A stretch of 64,000 bases of DNA from the NCBI GenBank assembly GCA_008711295.1, contig VUYV01000088.1:2993812-3057811 (forward strand). Direction: 5' to 3'. Below are positions 24,801 through 33,600 of the stretch, piece by piece (the first letter of the stretch is position 1; each line of letters begins with the position of its first letter). The position numbers were made by a program, and so were the translations under genes. The stretch comes from Anarhynchus alexandrinus. Lineage: Eukaryota > Chordata > Aves > Charadriiformes > Charadriidae. The notes beneath the pieces are model-generated. The model searched no databases and was not told where the DNA came from. It worked only from the letters and a program-made list of their open reading frames with translations.

Positions 24801-26776
24801 AGGGTCAACACTCTGCTAACACGAAGGTGCGTCCGGCAGCCAGCGCTCTCAGGCTGCAGCAACGCCTCATGGTTCAGCTGCCTCATGCATAACCTCATTC
24901 CTCATCTCCTGCTTGAAGTCACTACCAAGGTCTAACAACGTCATTAGAGGTTTCCACTGAGCAATGAGTGGTAAACGCAGGTGATCTACTTTGAATGCAA
25001 ACAACAGTGGTAGTAAGTAGCAGGGAAGATGGATGCAGATTAAAGAAGAACAATTTCAACAGCAAAGGCTGCTCAGTATTTACCCAGTAATCACATTAAA
25101 ACTATTTTTTCTCCCATCTGACTTATTGGAAATTTAATCAATTCTGGTAAGAAATACAACCGCAAAACTATACACATTCAAATATTCTGTGAGGAACAAT
25201 AGCTTAACTGTTGCCTGGTATCACTCTTACTTGCCTTTTCTTACTACGTTTTTCAACACAGTAAAATTCTGCAAGGGGAAAAGCTGCAGCTTGTGGCACC
25301 ATTCCTTTTGAGATGGGCAGTACTGCCCAAGGGATTTCAGATCAAGGAAAGCATCGCTCTCCCAAACTAACAGACTTCTGAGATCAAGTCATGTATGTGC
25401 TCAGCGCCATCAATACACTTGCAATCCTCCACCAGAACCAAGGAATAAAAAGCCAAACCAAAAAGACACCGAACAGTTAATGCATAAATCAACCATGAAG
25501 ACAGCCACGGACGTAGATCTGCATCCTCCCTGAAGAAAGCTTTTATTTGCTTGTTTTAAATTGAGGAAGAAAAAGCATGTAGCAATTAAAAAAATTGCTT
25601 TTTTATTATGTCCAAGAAAGTGGGGAAAAAAATCTGCTATTTAGGTTTTTCCCTATTATATACAATATACTGACTCCTTTTACTTCTCTCCTATTGTTAA
25701 GTCTGTGAAACAAAGTCTGGAACAAACTGCAGCTGACTGTATAAAAAAATGTGTTGATCACACCGAATACTTTTGCACAAAATGTTTTATGCAAACATGA
25801 CACAGATGTGTAAAACAGAGGTTTAATTTGAAATCTGAACGTTCTTCTGAAAAAAAAATGTTTCCCCTTACTCAGCAGTGATGATTTCCTAAATTAGTTA
25901 AATAAGACTACTCAGTCCTGCAGTAGTCTTCACAGATAGATAAGAAATACATTTTTTTTATATATTTATTTCCCTATTTTTATCGAGGGAAACACTCCCT
26001 ATCTGGGATATCTGAAGTGCAAAGCATTGCTCCTATACTTGTCTTTTCATTTTGGCCGGCTCTGTAAACAACAACATGTAAACATCAAATTTCTCAGCAG
26101 ATATTTGCAAAGTGCATCTTCACAAATAAGCTTGCTCTAGAAATAAAGCGCTCCAACACATACATACACGCACAAACAATTTTTAAAGTTTTAACCCTCA
26201 TATGTCTTCTAAAGGAAATCACCAAGAAACAAATCCAAAAGTTTCTACAGTAGACTGGGCACAGAATCAAAAGGAAAAATCTTAACATTTTTTTTTGAGA
26301 AAGACTGATTATTTTTGTCAATGCAGCAAATTGCTTAACACATTCAAATATTTTGGTTTAAAATACATAGCATAATATATTATAATGAAACACATTTTGT
26401 GCTGAATTACATAACAGAAAAGGTATGCAAGTTTAATGAACTATTACTTAGCATATTCCCCACTTGAAGTCAGACAATAATCACACTACAAGTCACACAT
26501 TCCTCAACCCTTTAAACGATCTGAGATTACTAGATCCATACTCCAAATTACACTGCAGCAACGCTTCTACTGAATTTCTCCCAGGCTTACAGTGCAAGTC
26601 AGGCTACAGGAAGCAATCTGCAGCAAACTGACCATAACGCTGCTGCAGGTACTAAAATCAGCATATTTAAAAAAAAAAATAAAATAATAAGATGAAGACA
26701 AACACTCCCAACCCCTACCTAAACAAACCGACCCCAGCTACTCACCATTCACGGCTGTGGGAAACTGAGCCATCAT
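1..26776 (-). CDS. ITSN2: Intersectin-2, 5' (N-terminal) part, spliced, runs off left edge
   Basis: Coding exons on the minus strand, in transcript order: 26776-26746, 8364-8272, 6611-6548, 4770-4607, 3207-3010, 2731-2635, 983-841. All introns are GT-AG and the phases agree. They give 263 codons plus one base. The protein begins [20 protein letters not shown], matching the intersectin-2 N terminus. EH domain 1 covers about residues 15-110, with the NPF-pocket tryptophan W63 and an EF-hand loop [12 protein letters not shown] at 67-78. A Ser/Thr/Pro-rich linker follows ([46 protein letters not shown]). EH domain 2 starts at about 238 ([17 protein letters not shown]). The linker separates ITSN2 from ITSN1. 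In the family the protein is a clathrin-endocytosis scaffold: two EH domains, coiled coil, five SH3 domains, and in the long form DH-PH-C2 (Cdc42 exchange). Those later parts lie outside the window. The fold and role come from family knowledge; exon boundaries were read by eye. Confidence 0.95.
841..983 (-). CDS. ITSN2: ITSN2 exon 8: linker end and start of EH domain 2
   Basis: The 143-nt exon has acceptor TGTATTACAG|TTCAAA and donor TTTATCGG|GTGAGTATG. It encodes [20 protein letters not shown] and [27 protein letters not shown]. The Trp-Ala-Val-Pro motif opens EH2. The remaining EH2 exons (Q-A-R-x and the W-T-L-A-D-I-D loop) were not found at 1-840 and must lie beyond the left edge. Confidence 0.94.
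984..2634 (-). other. ITSN2 intron 7
   Basis: Intronic DNA. It holds an A-rich/(GA)n tract at about 1010-1040 just upstream of the exon 8 acceptor, a poly-A run at 1866-1878, and otherwise no repeat or gene that I can recognise. Confidence 0.6.
2635..2731 (-). CDS. ITSN2: ITSN2 exon 7: inter-EH linker
   Basis: The 97-nt exon has acceptor TTTGTTTCAG|CGCTGC and donor CTAGCAG|GTAAGAAA. It encodes [30 protein letters not shown], matching the human [19 protein letters not shown] segment. The end of the exon splits a Ser codon. Confidence 0.94.
2736..2764. repeat. (AAAC)n microsatellite at ITSN2 exon 7 acceptor
   Basis: A run of AAAC units with an internal A9 tract. It begins at the acceptor of exon 7 and provides its polypyrimidine tract on the minus strand. 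Confidence 0.85.
3010..3207 (-). CDS. ITSN2: ITSN2 exon 6: inter-EH linker
   Basis: The 198-nt exon has acceptor GTTTTGCTCTAG|GAATGG and donor TCTTCAA|GTAAGTATA. It encodes [20 protein letters not shown] and continues through [20 protein letters not shown] to PFSS, about residues 118-183. The linker is rich in Ser, Pro, Thr and Met and is probably disordered. [15 protein letters not shown] is an intersectin-2 hallmark. The acceptor and first 26 bases of this exon are duplicated exactly at 4019-4082. Confidence 0.95.
3182..3245. repeat. 64-bp exact direct duplication, copy 1 (spans ITSN2 exon 6 acceptor)
   Basis: Bases 3182-3245 are identical to 4019-4082, offset 837 bp. The copy includes 26 bases of exon 6, the AG acceptor at 3209-3208 and 36 intronic bases beyond it. 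The flanks differ immediately on both sides (t/c on the left, g/a on the right). Confidence 0.9.
3208..4606 (-). other. ITSN2 intron 5, contains duplicated acceptor
   Basis: A 1.4-kb intron. Its one notable element is a second exact copy of the exon 6 acceptor region at 4019-4082. The remainder shows no gene. Confidence 0.6.
4019..4082. repeat. 64-bp exact direct duplication, copy 2 (decoy acceptor)
   Basis: Second copy of 3182-3245, in the same orientation. On the minus strand it carries a complete acceptor (AG at 4046-4045) and the first 26 bases of exon 6. It is followed by unrelated sequence with only a weak GTTATT donor. Lack of divergence suggests a very recent duplication or an assembly artefact. 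Confidence 0.9.
4607..4770 (-). CDS. ITSN2: ITSN2 exon 5: end of EH domain 1 with Ca-binding loop
   Basis: The 164-nt exon has acceptor ATTTTTAAG|GACAC and donor GCTTTG|GTACTTATG. It encodes [40 protein letters not shown] and [14 protein letters not shown], residues 64-117. The EF-hand loop [12 protein letters not shown] keeps its Asp, Asn, Asp and Glu ligands. Its polypyrimidine tract is a pentanucleotide repeat. Confidence 0.95.
4771..6547 (-). other. ITSN2 intron 4
   Basis: A 1.8-kb AT-rich intron. It has the pentanucleotide repeat at its 3' end (4773-4802) and poly-A runs near 6497. No other structure seen. Confidence 0.6.
4773..4802. repeat. (TAAAA)n microsatellite at ITSN2 exon 5 acceptor
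   Basis: About five TAAAA units, then a short poly-A, lie two bases upstream of the exon 5 boundary. On the gene strand this is (TTTTA)n and serves as the polypyrimidine tract. Confidence 0.85.
6548..6611 (-). CDS. ITSN2: ITSN2 exon 4: middle of EH domain 1
   Basis: The 64-nt exon lies between acceptor TTTATCATAG|GTGATC and donor ATATG|GTAAGGT. It encodes [20 protein letters not shown] and IW, residues 42-63. The last codon, the NPF-pocket Trp, is split by the next intron. The two Phe codons and the first Leu codon form a run of eight T (TTTTTTTTG). A one-base slip here would frameshift the protein, but the reading is intact. Confidence 0.95.
6612..8271 (-). other. ITSN2 intron 3
   Basis: A 1.7-kb intron with a short (GACA)n tract at 6626-6639 by the exon 4 acceptor. 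The stretch around 7,400-7,900 is somewhat more GC-rich, but I recognise no element in it. Confidence 0.55.
8272..8364 (-). CDS. ITSN2: ITSN2 exon 3: start of EH domain 1
   Basis: The 93-nt exon has acceptor CCTTTTTTAG|GAGGCCC and donor ACATTACAG|GTTGGTC. It encodes [20 protein letters not shown] and then [11 protein letters not shown], residues 11-41, with codon 42 split. This is the first EF-hand-like half of EH1, starting with the typical W-x-I-T-x-E-E-R opening. The polypyrimidine tract upstream is a (TTTG)n microsatellite. Confidence 0.95.
8381..8412. repeat. (ACAA)n microsatellite at ITSN2 exon 3 acceptor
   Basis: About five ACAA units and a poly-A run, 17 bases upstream of exon 3. On the gene strand it is T-rich and lies in the acceptor's pyrimidine tract. 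Confidence 0.85.
10919..11062. promoter_or_regulatory. Intronic CpG cluster
   Basis: I count about 15 CpG dinucleotides in roughly 145 bases (for example GCGCGC, TGCGATCGC, AGCCGCGG, ATCGCGG) inside an AT-rich intron that otherwise almost lacks them. It may be a small unmethylated regulatory element or an internal promoter of ITSN2. No TATA box or exon is identified. It could also be the remnant of a GC-rich insertion. Confidence 0.4.
16807..17430 (-). mobile_element. CR1 LINE, 5'-truncated, minus strand
   Basis: The plus strand opens with the reverse of a CR1 3' end (ATCATAGAATCAT...GGTTGGA). Translated on the minus strand it gives the C-terminal end of the CR1 ORF2 reverse transcriptase: [60 protein letters not shown]. 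This copy has the long 3' tail of one CR1 subfamily. It contains an N at 17331 flanked by two near-identical segments of about 50 bp, which looks like an assembly joint. Disabled by truncation. Confidence 0.93.
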
Positions 26777-26809
26777 GGTCTTGAATATCCCTTGCTAGCT
26801 CTTAGCCAT
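26746..26809 (-). CDS. ITSN2: ITSN2 exon 2: 5'UTR end, start codon, first 10 codons
   Basis: The acceptor is TTATGTTGCAG ending at 26810; the donor GAATG|GTGAGTAGC has GT at 26745-26744. Coding starts at the tandem ATGATG (26776-26771), giving [10 protein letters not shown] plus one base. The first ATG has A at -3. The second has A at -3 and G at +4, a stronger context, so either may be used. The exon opens with a short upstream ORF (listed separately). The two-Met start matches the human protein. Confidence 0.93.
26795..26809 (-). promoter_or_regulatory. Four-codon upstream ORF in ITSN2 5'UTR
   Basis: The first three bases of exon 2 are ATG, followed by GCT AAG AGC and TAG: a Met-Ala-Lys-Ser peptide. 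Eighteen bases separate its stop from the ITSN2 start. The predicted spliced context is weak at -3 (C from exon 1) with G at +4, so partial initiation and leaky scanning are expected. That the uORF limits translation is an inference. Confidence 0.5.
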
Positions 26810-28390
26810 CTGCAACATAAAAACATTGTGCCATTAATAATGCAACAAGGGCAAAACGTAGCTCCGCGCTCCCGCTGAGCGGGGGGAATGCCCGTCCCCT
26901 TCAGCTCACACTTCCGATACCAAACAATGCCGGGCTTCAGGCTGCTGCTGAAACAGCTGAATTTACACTGGCGATGGGGGTGGAGGATTTTTTTTTTTTA
27001 ATTTTTTTTTTTTCATAGGGTGTGCAGTGCAGTCCTGAACCTAGTGGCACATTCTTAAAGGAAAACAGTACCAACTGTTTAGCAACTGCTGCATAATGTA
27101 CACAAACAGTTGACAACATGTCAGAACATATGGCCTGGAGAACAGCCCCCTCCTGGCAGGGGGACAGAGCCGGGGTCCTCGCGCGTCTTTTCCAGCTCTC
27201 CCTGGGAAATATTTATGCGTATCATAAAAAAAAAAATAAATAAAAGTTCAATGCACAGCTCTGTAACTGAACGCTTCTGCTGAGAAAAGTGGCAGAACAA
27301 CTATTATTCAAATTCATCCGTTCCACTACTCCGCACACAATTTACAAAGAAAACACTCTTACATGATGTATTTGCAAAAAAATGACACGTCCTAATAAAA
27401 ATTTGCAGTCAGCCAGGTTTCCATAACCAACACAGTGAAGTTATTCCTTTTCTGGAGCTATTGCATAAACACTCAAAAGTAGCATTTAAAGGGATCTCAA
27501 TACAATTAACTTTCATAATAAAACCATATTAGAGTACTAAGACTTATTTTGTTTTTCTAGTAGGTATCCTTTCAAAAGTACCTGTATTAATGCTATTAAA
27601 TCTTTAGAATTGCAAAATATTCACTACTACTTATCGGAGGGATAAGCATAAGCACCGCTTTACAAATGCAGAACTAAGACAATGCAGTGAGCTTTTGCTT
27701 TGGATGACATAATTTTAGTTAAATTCTTTAATTTATACATAATTATCCTCCACTCTACATGCAGAAACAATTGTTCAGGATGCAACCACAAAAAATAGAT
27801 TTTTATTTTAATTAAAAAAATAAAATAAAATTCACATCTCAGACCCCTCTGTCGCTCCCTTTTCAAACACCAAACCTTCTTCCCCCACTAAAAAAAACCC
27901 TGCACCTCCCAATACAACCACAAATTTTAATATTACGTACAGAAATATCACATCCCCTACACTCCTCCCCCCGCAAGGAAACTCCTGCACATCTCATCAC
28001 AAAAATCAGACAACTGGCAAGCACTCCAGTTTTGCGAGTGGAGAGCACTTTTTGCATCTGTTGCACATTTCCGCAACAGAAATAAAAATGTCTGGGATCA
28101 GTTGTTAACCATCCTCTCTCTATATATTTTAAATTATTATTTAAAATCATGATATTGTAAGAGGCCACAAGTAATTCATTCTCACTGGGCCATTTGCAAA
28201 CCTCGGAGCCATATGTGCACCTGGTCTCCCGAAACAAACAAAAACCAGTATTCAATCTGAAGTTATCTTGCCTTGTGTTGCTTACATAACTGCCCAATGA
28301 GGAAAGAACAATTATTGTTTTAATTATTTTTTAAAAAAATCTGACACATTACAGACCAGTGTCAGTAATACACTTGACATTCCAGAAGGT

Positions 28391-28510
28391 TTTATATATA
28401 TACACACATATTATAGATACACTTGTGTGTATATATATACATACGCACATATGTATACACACATAAATATACACATACATACTTTTTTTTATATATATAT
28501 ATATATTTTT
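28391..28510. repeat. TA/CA-rich microsatellite
   Basis: Interleaved (TA)n, (CA)n/(TG)n and a T-run followed by (AT)n over about 120 bases. The long ORFs it yields on both strands (runs of Tyr-Ile-Tyr, Cys-Val-Tyr) are artefacts of the repeat. Confidence 0.9.
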
Positions 28511-29003
28511 TAAATGGAACAATCAGTGAGTCTAAACGATCTCTCAGGGTGACATTAGGTATCAGCTGCAGAAAGATGAAAAAAGGAAGCATGGATCTAT
28601 TCCAAGACAAGAATTTTCAAACAAATTGGGGAATTTTTAGGTTGCTTCCAGCATCCCTTCCTGGGCCTTACCAGCAACCTACCAAGAGACACTTGAAACC
28701 TATAAATAGCTTTCCAAACAAACGCTTCCACTTTCTACAGCGTGTTTCTCTGCAGAAGCTGTTCTGTCAAGGAGGGCTACAAGAGAACCTGAAACCATGA
28801 CATGGAAGCGGGATGCTGGAGAACAGCCCCAGAATCAACAGGGCAAAGCTCAGTAGAGCTCTGCGTTGACAGAGACTTCCACCTGCGTGTGACTTGTTGC
28901 AGATTTACTGGCTAAAGGCCACACATCTGATCTTTCCTCCAACATATTTTATTCTCTTATTTTTAGATTGCTTTTAGGGTTTTTTTTTAATTATTAATTA
29001 CAA

Positions 29004-29537
29004 TAGAATCACAGAACCACAGAATGTCCTGAGTTGGGAGGGACCCACAAAGATCATCACATCCAACTTCTGACTCCACACAGAGCAATGTAAAAGTTAA
29101 ACCATATATAATGTATGGTAAACGAAACACTTCTAGAACACCGACCAGCTTGGGGCCATGACCACTTCCACAGGAAGCTTGTTCCGGAGTGTGACCACCC
29201 TCACAGCGAAGAGCTTTTCCCTAATATCCAACCTGAACTTCCCCTGACACAGCTTTAAGCCATTCCCTCGTGTCCTACCACCAGACACCAGAGAGGAGAG
29301 ACCAGCACCTCCCTCACCTCCTCATGAAGGAGCTGTAGACAGCAATGGTCACCCCTCGGTCTCCTCTTCTCTAAGCTGAGCAAACCTAGTATCCTCAGCT
29401 GCTCCTCGTAAGCCATGCCCTCTAGTCCTTTCACCATCTTTGTTGCCCTCCTTCAGACACGTTCTGGTATTTTTATATCCTTCTTACACTGTGGAGCCCA
29501 AAACTGCACACAGTACTCGAGGTGAGGCCTCACAAGT
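29004..29537 (-). mobile_element. CR1 LINE fragment, 5'-truncated, minus strand
   Basis: The plus strand starts AATAGAATCACAGAACCACA, a degraded reverse of the CR1 3' end. It continues with the reverse of the CR1 ORF2 tail; translated on the minus strand this reads [30 protein letters not shown]. It ends near ACAGTACTCGAGGTGAGGCC. Interrupted by mutations; non-functional. Confidence 0.92.
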
Positions 29538-30014
29538 CAGATAAATATCAAACAATACAAGTCTGATAACACACTGATGCACTTCTAAAGCCTAAAATCT
29601 TAAGATATATTTTTAAAACACTTTATACAGCTTAGAGCTATAGAGGAAGTCAGACTTTGCCTTCCTCGGTTTCGCTGAAACGGCTCATGTAGATTGAGCT
29701 TTCTAAAATCCCGACTGCTGACCACGGGAGCGGGAAACGTAACCCAGGCACAAAACATGTAAACCCCCTACCCCCATTTTGATGCCCCTAAAGTCTCAAC
29801 CGTACCGTATTTTAAAATCAATTTCATTTGAAGAACTTAAAGGTCAAAGGCCTCACGTTAGCTTGGTGAGAGTCTTCCCTATTTATGAAAGTGCCGCACC
29901 AACAGAGCACACGTGTTCCTGGTTCACTTTCACCGCTGGGGTAACGCCAGCCCACTGCTACCCACAGCACGTACACAGCCAACTGCCCTTCACGTAGCTG
30001 TAAGACAAGTGGTA

Positions 30015-30618
30015 CCCTGGGCTGCATCAAAAGCAGCATGGCCAGCAGGTCCAGGGAGGTGATTGTCCCCCTCTGCTCGGCTCTCATGAGATTCCACCTG
30101 GAGTACTGCACCCAGCTCTGGGGTCCCCAGTACAAGACAGACATGGACCTCTCAGAACAGGTCCAGAGGAGGGCCATGGAGATGGTCAGAGGGCTGGAAC
30201 ACCTCCTCTATGAAGAAAGGCTGAGAGAGCTGGGGTTGTTCATTCTGGAGAAGAGAAGGCTCTGGGGAGACCTTATTGCAGCCTTTCAATATACAAAGGG
30301 GGCTTATAAGAAAGACAGAGAGAGACTTTTTACCAGGGCTTGTAGTGACAGGACAAGGAGCAATGATTTTAAACAGAAAGAGGGTAGATTTGGATTGGAT
30401 ATAAGGAAGAAGTTATTCACAATGAGGGTGGTGAGACACTGGAACAGGTTGCCCAGAGAAGTTGTGGAGGCCCTGACCCTGGAAGTGTTCAAGGCCAGGT
30501 TGCATTGGGCATTGAGCAACCTGGTCTGGTGGGAGATGTCCCTGCCCATGGCAGGGGGGTTGGAATCCATGATCTTCAAAGGTCCCTTCCAACCCAAACC
30601 ATTTGGTGATTCTGTGAT
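30015..30618 (+). mobile_element. CR1 LINE, 5'-truncated, plus strand
   Basis: A nearly uninterrupted frame of about 180 codons encodes the end of CR1 ORF2: [60 protein letters not shown]. It ends with TCCCTTCCAACCCAAACCA and a degraded ATTCTGTGAT 3' end. The open frame suggests a fairly young insertion. It is truncated at the 5' end and cannot mobilise itself. It lies about 480 bp from the minus-strand CR1 at 29,004-29,537 in the opposite orientation. Confidence 0.93.
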
Positions 30619-33600
30619 AACAGGAGTTCCACGTCAATCAGAATTGGAAACCACCATCAGACACTGAATACAGCACACCCAAATTATCATTCATATCACT
30701 GTCCTCGCAAAAGGAGTCCAAGATGAGATGTTTCTGATACCATAGTCTGATATCCTGTTCCAATGCAGCACTCTTAAAAATAATGACCAGCCCAGCTCAA
30801 ATGTACTGACACAGTTTTTTCCAGCATACCTGAAAATTCCCCAAGCTCCCCAAGCCTGGGCTGACCCAGCCTGACAGGTCTGCACCAGGCATTGCCATGT
30901 AGATGCACCAACCTTAGGTCTGAAAAAAAGAGGGAACTGCCCAACAGATGTATACAAAGAGTCCATTGCACTCATTGCTCATTGTGATGAGATTAAATCA
31001 CGATTCAGTTCCACCACCTCACTATTATGTCTATAGGCAGATCTTGTCATATTTTAAAACACTAGACCGGAAGGGCAACAAAACCCTCATACATTAATCC
31101 TCACAAATACTACTAAAAATTAGGAACTTACAGAAGCAACCAGGAATCATAAACGGGATTTTTTCAGGAATTCAGATCATATCAGCACTGAGACCCCATT
31201 CTATCCTTTTGCACAGATCCATTTCACTCAGACACCAGTGTTAAACCAAACACGTATGCTTCTCTGGTGACAGATTCAGAAGTTGTACCGAGAGGTACAA
31301 AAGGGAAAAATAAAAGTATCGCTGCAACATGATTTCCCCTCATTCAATTTTTTAGGGAAGGAGGAAACAGCCAAGTAAACTCAAAGTCTACACACATTTT
31401 TCAAAGGTCTGTGGAAACAATCCTTCCCAAAGAATGAAACTTGCTCTCAACAAATATTCTGTTTTCTACATTTCCACAGCACTCCTCAAAGGCTTGGACA
31501 TTACGCTTATACTGAAGTTAAAAGCAGTTTATTTTCACAAATTCCAAATAAAGTTGCTGTAGTCACCATCTCTAAAAGCACCTTGCACTCTTAGGACACA
31601 GGTGTGCACCACTTATTCACCAAGGGAAATCTCAGCAAAACATTCTCACTTTAGGCCCAGCTCACTTTTTTTAGAACAACTCTTCACTTTTAATCATTAA
31701 TCGCAGTGAAAGCTGTAAATTTCCAAAGAACCTTATTACACAATACTACAGAGAAACCCAATGCCATATAAAAATGTTTCCTGAAGAAAAAAAAAACACC
31801 TCAAGAAAATATTATAATCAGTATCCCAAATGGATAATATAGACGAGAAAATGGCGATCACAACCAGAATGTCTCATCGAAAATGATTTGTTTCTGCAAA
31901 ATGTTCTCGAAGAGGTGCTTGGTGAACTCAGTTACCAGTCCAGAGAAACAGTGACAGCCGCAGCACAAAAATCCACGTTGTAACAACACAGGATCAAACG
32001 TCCCTGTGAACGCTGCAGACGACATTGAGCCCTGCTGCCATTCCGGGTGAAAACAGGAAAACTTGGATGTTACATTTAAACAGCAGAACAGCAAGTTCTT
32101 GTAAACAAACCATCTGACTAGTCCCTATGTTTAAAGCACTAATTGTTTTCACAAACTGACCCACCAAACTGCAACTTCTGCTCCCTCTCCCAGAGTCCGT
32201 TATAGCTGATACGAGTTGAGAAAAGAAATGAGGAGATTGCAAGGAGGAGGGGAGGACCTTACGACCATGCTGAAAGCATTAGAAAGCATTACAGCTGGGC
32301 AGGCTGCAGGAGAAAGGGAAAAGAAAAAGCTTCTTTTCCATCACAGGCATATTGCCATTTTATGAAGAACAGTCTTACCACAATCTTTGTTAATATTTAT
32401 ACTTGAACCATTTTTTTTTTCCAAAATATTCTCAGAAAAAACACAGCCACATAGTTTTAGTCTGGTGCACCAGGCTCTCTCCCACCAGTTTTAACTGGAA
32501 GAAAGCAAATACCACAGAAGCAGCATGTGTGGTCACACTACTACTCTTTTGCCTTTCCCCAGGACAGAAAGAAGATATATTGCAAATTTTGCTTTAAGAA
32601 CCAATTAGCAAGGACAGAGGTTGCGGTACTACTCGAGCGATTTTCTCTTCGCAACCCATGTAGAACTGGACCACACAAAGACTACCCATTAGTATTTGCA
32701 AAGCAAACAGTGACAGTGTAACAGCCCATGTAGTTCTGTGCTTTTTTAGGATTATCCTCTTGAAAATCAGAGACTAATAAGCGTTACTAAGGCATTATAA
32801 ACCAGCACAGTCAGAATTTCTCTTTGTTCAAGACGTATTGATAGAAAAGTTTACCGATTAAAAAAAAAAAATAAAAGAAAAACAACACAACATCGTGGCA
32901 GGCCAAGAATTTATCTCCTTTATACAGCGGAGCTATACACAGTGACACGGCCTTTTCAAAGTGTACCGTGGCCAGCTTCACAAAGTCCACCCACTCTGAT
33001 AACAAATGAATGACATCAGTAGTAAAATGAAGAAGTCGATGCCGGGTAGCTGGCAGATCGCTAGCTCTTCCTGCTCCCCTCTGTTACTGCGGATAAGAGT
33101 ACCACAAGCCTTAGTTAATATTTTGACATTTCAAGGGAAAAAAAAAAGTGTTAAATATTTTACTTCCTAACCCTACAGTACAAAGTCCCTTCCTTGCTCA
33201 CCGTTACAGAGCACCTTCCTTCCAAACTGTGATTAAGACAGAACACACAAAAAATTTTCTGACAAATATCCTTCTGCCCACCTTGTCCAACTCACAGGTT
33301 TAGTGAATATATTGACCATGTAAAATACAAGAACTGCCATTTCAGTTTAAAAAACATAATTGTGTGGTCAGTATTGATGGGTTTATTCCCTTTCGTACAC
33401 AGCTGCTCAGCTGTGACAGCACCCATTCAAAATATCAAGACCCAGTTCAATTCCTTCCTCTGTCTCTGGAGACTCAAACCCATCTTTCTTTCCTCCTAGG
33501 AGGCTTTCCTGCATTTTATTACACGGTTGTTTGAGGAAACACATGCACAGTATTTGGAATAGTAATGTCAACTCAGGACTTCAACCTCCTACACAAAATT

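Larger units (their letters stand above)
8365..26745 (-). other. ITSN2 intron 2 (18.4 kb)
   Basis: The largest intron in the window. It holds the (ACAA)n tract at the left end, poly-A/T low complexity at 8900-8990, a CpG cluster at 10919-11062, a CR1 element at 16807-17430 and a C7-T-C7 tract at 19351-19365. The rest is AT-rich with scattered ORFs under 145 codons, in no frame resembling a protein I know. No RNA gene recognised. Confidence 0.6.

Noticed and set aside
27863..28297. A 144-codon minus-strand ORF in ITSN2 intron 1
   Set aside because: No similarity recognised, Cys/Arg-rich from GC-poor repetitive codons, and no splice context linking it to ITSN2.
28392..28800. 125-codon plus-strand and 72-codon minus-strand ORFs
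   Set aside because: Both are carried by the TA/CA microsatellite (Tyr-Ile and Cys-Val-Tyr runs).
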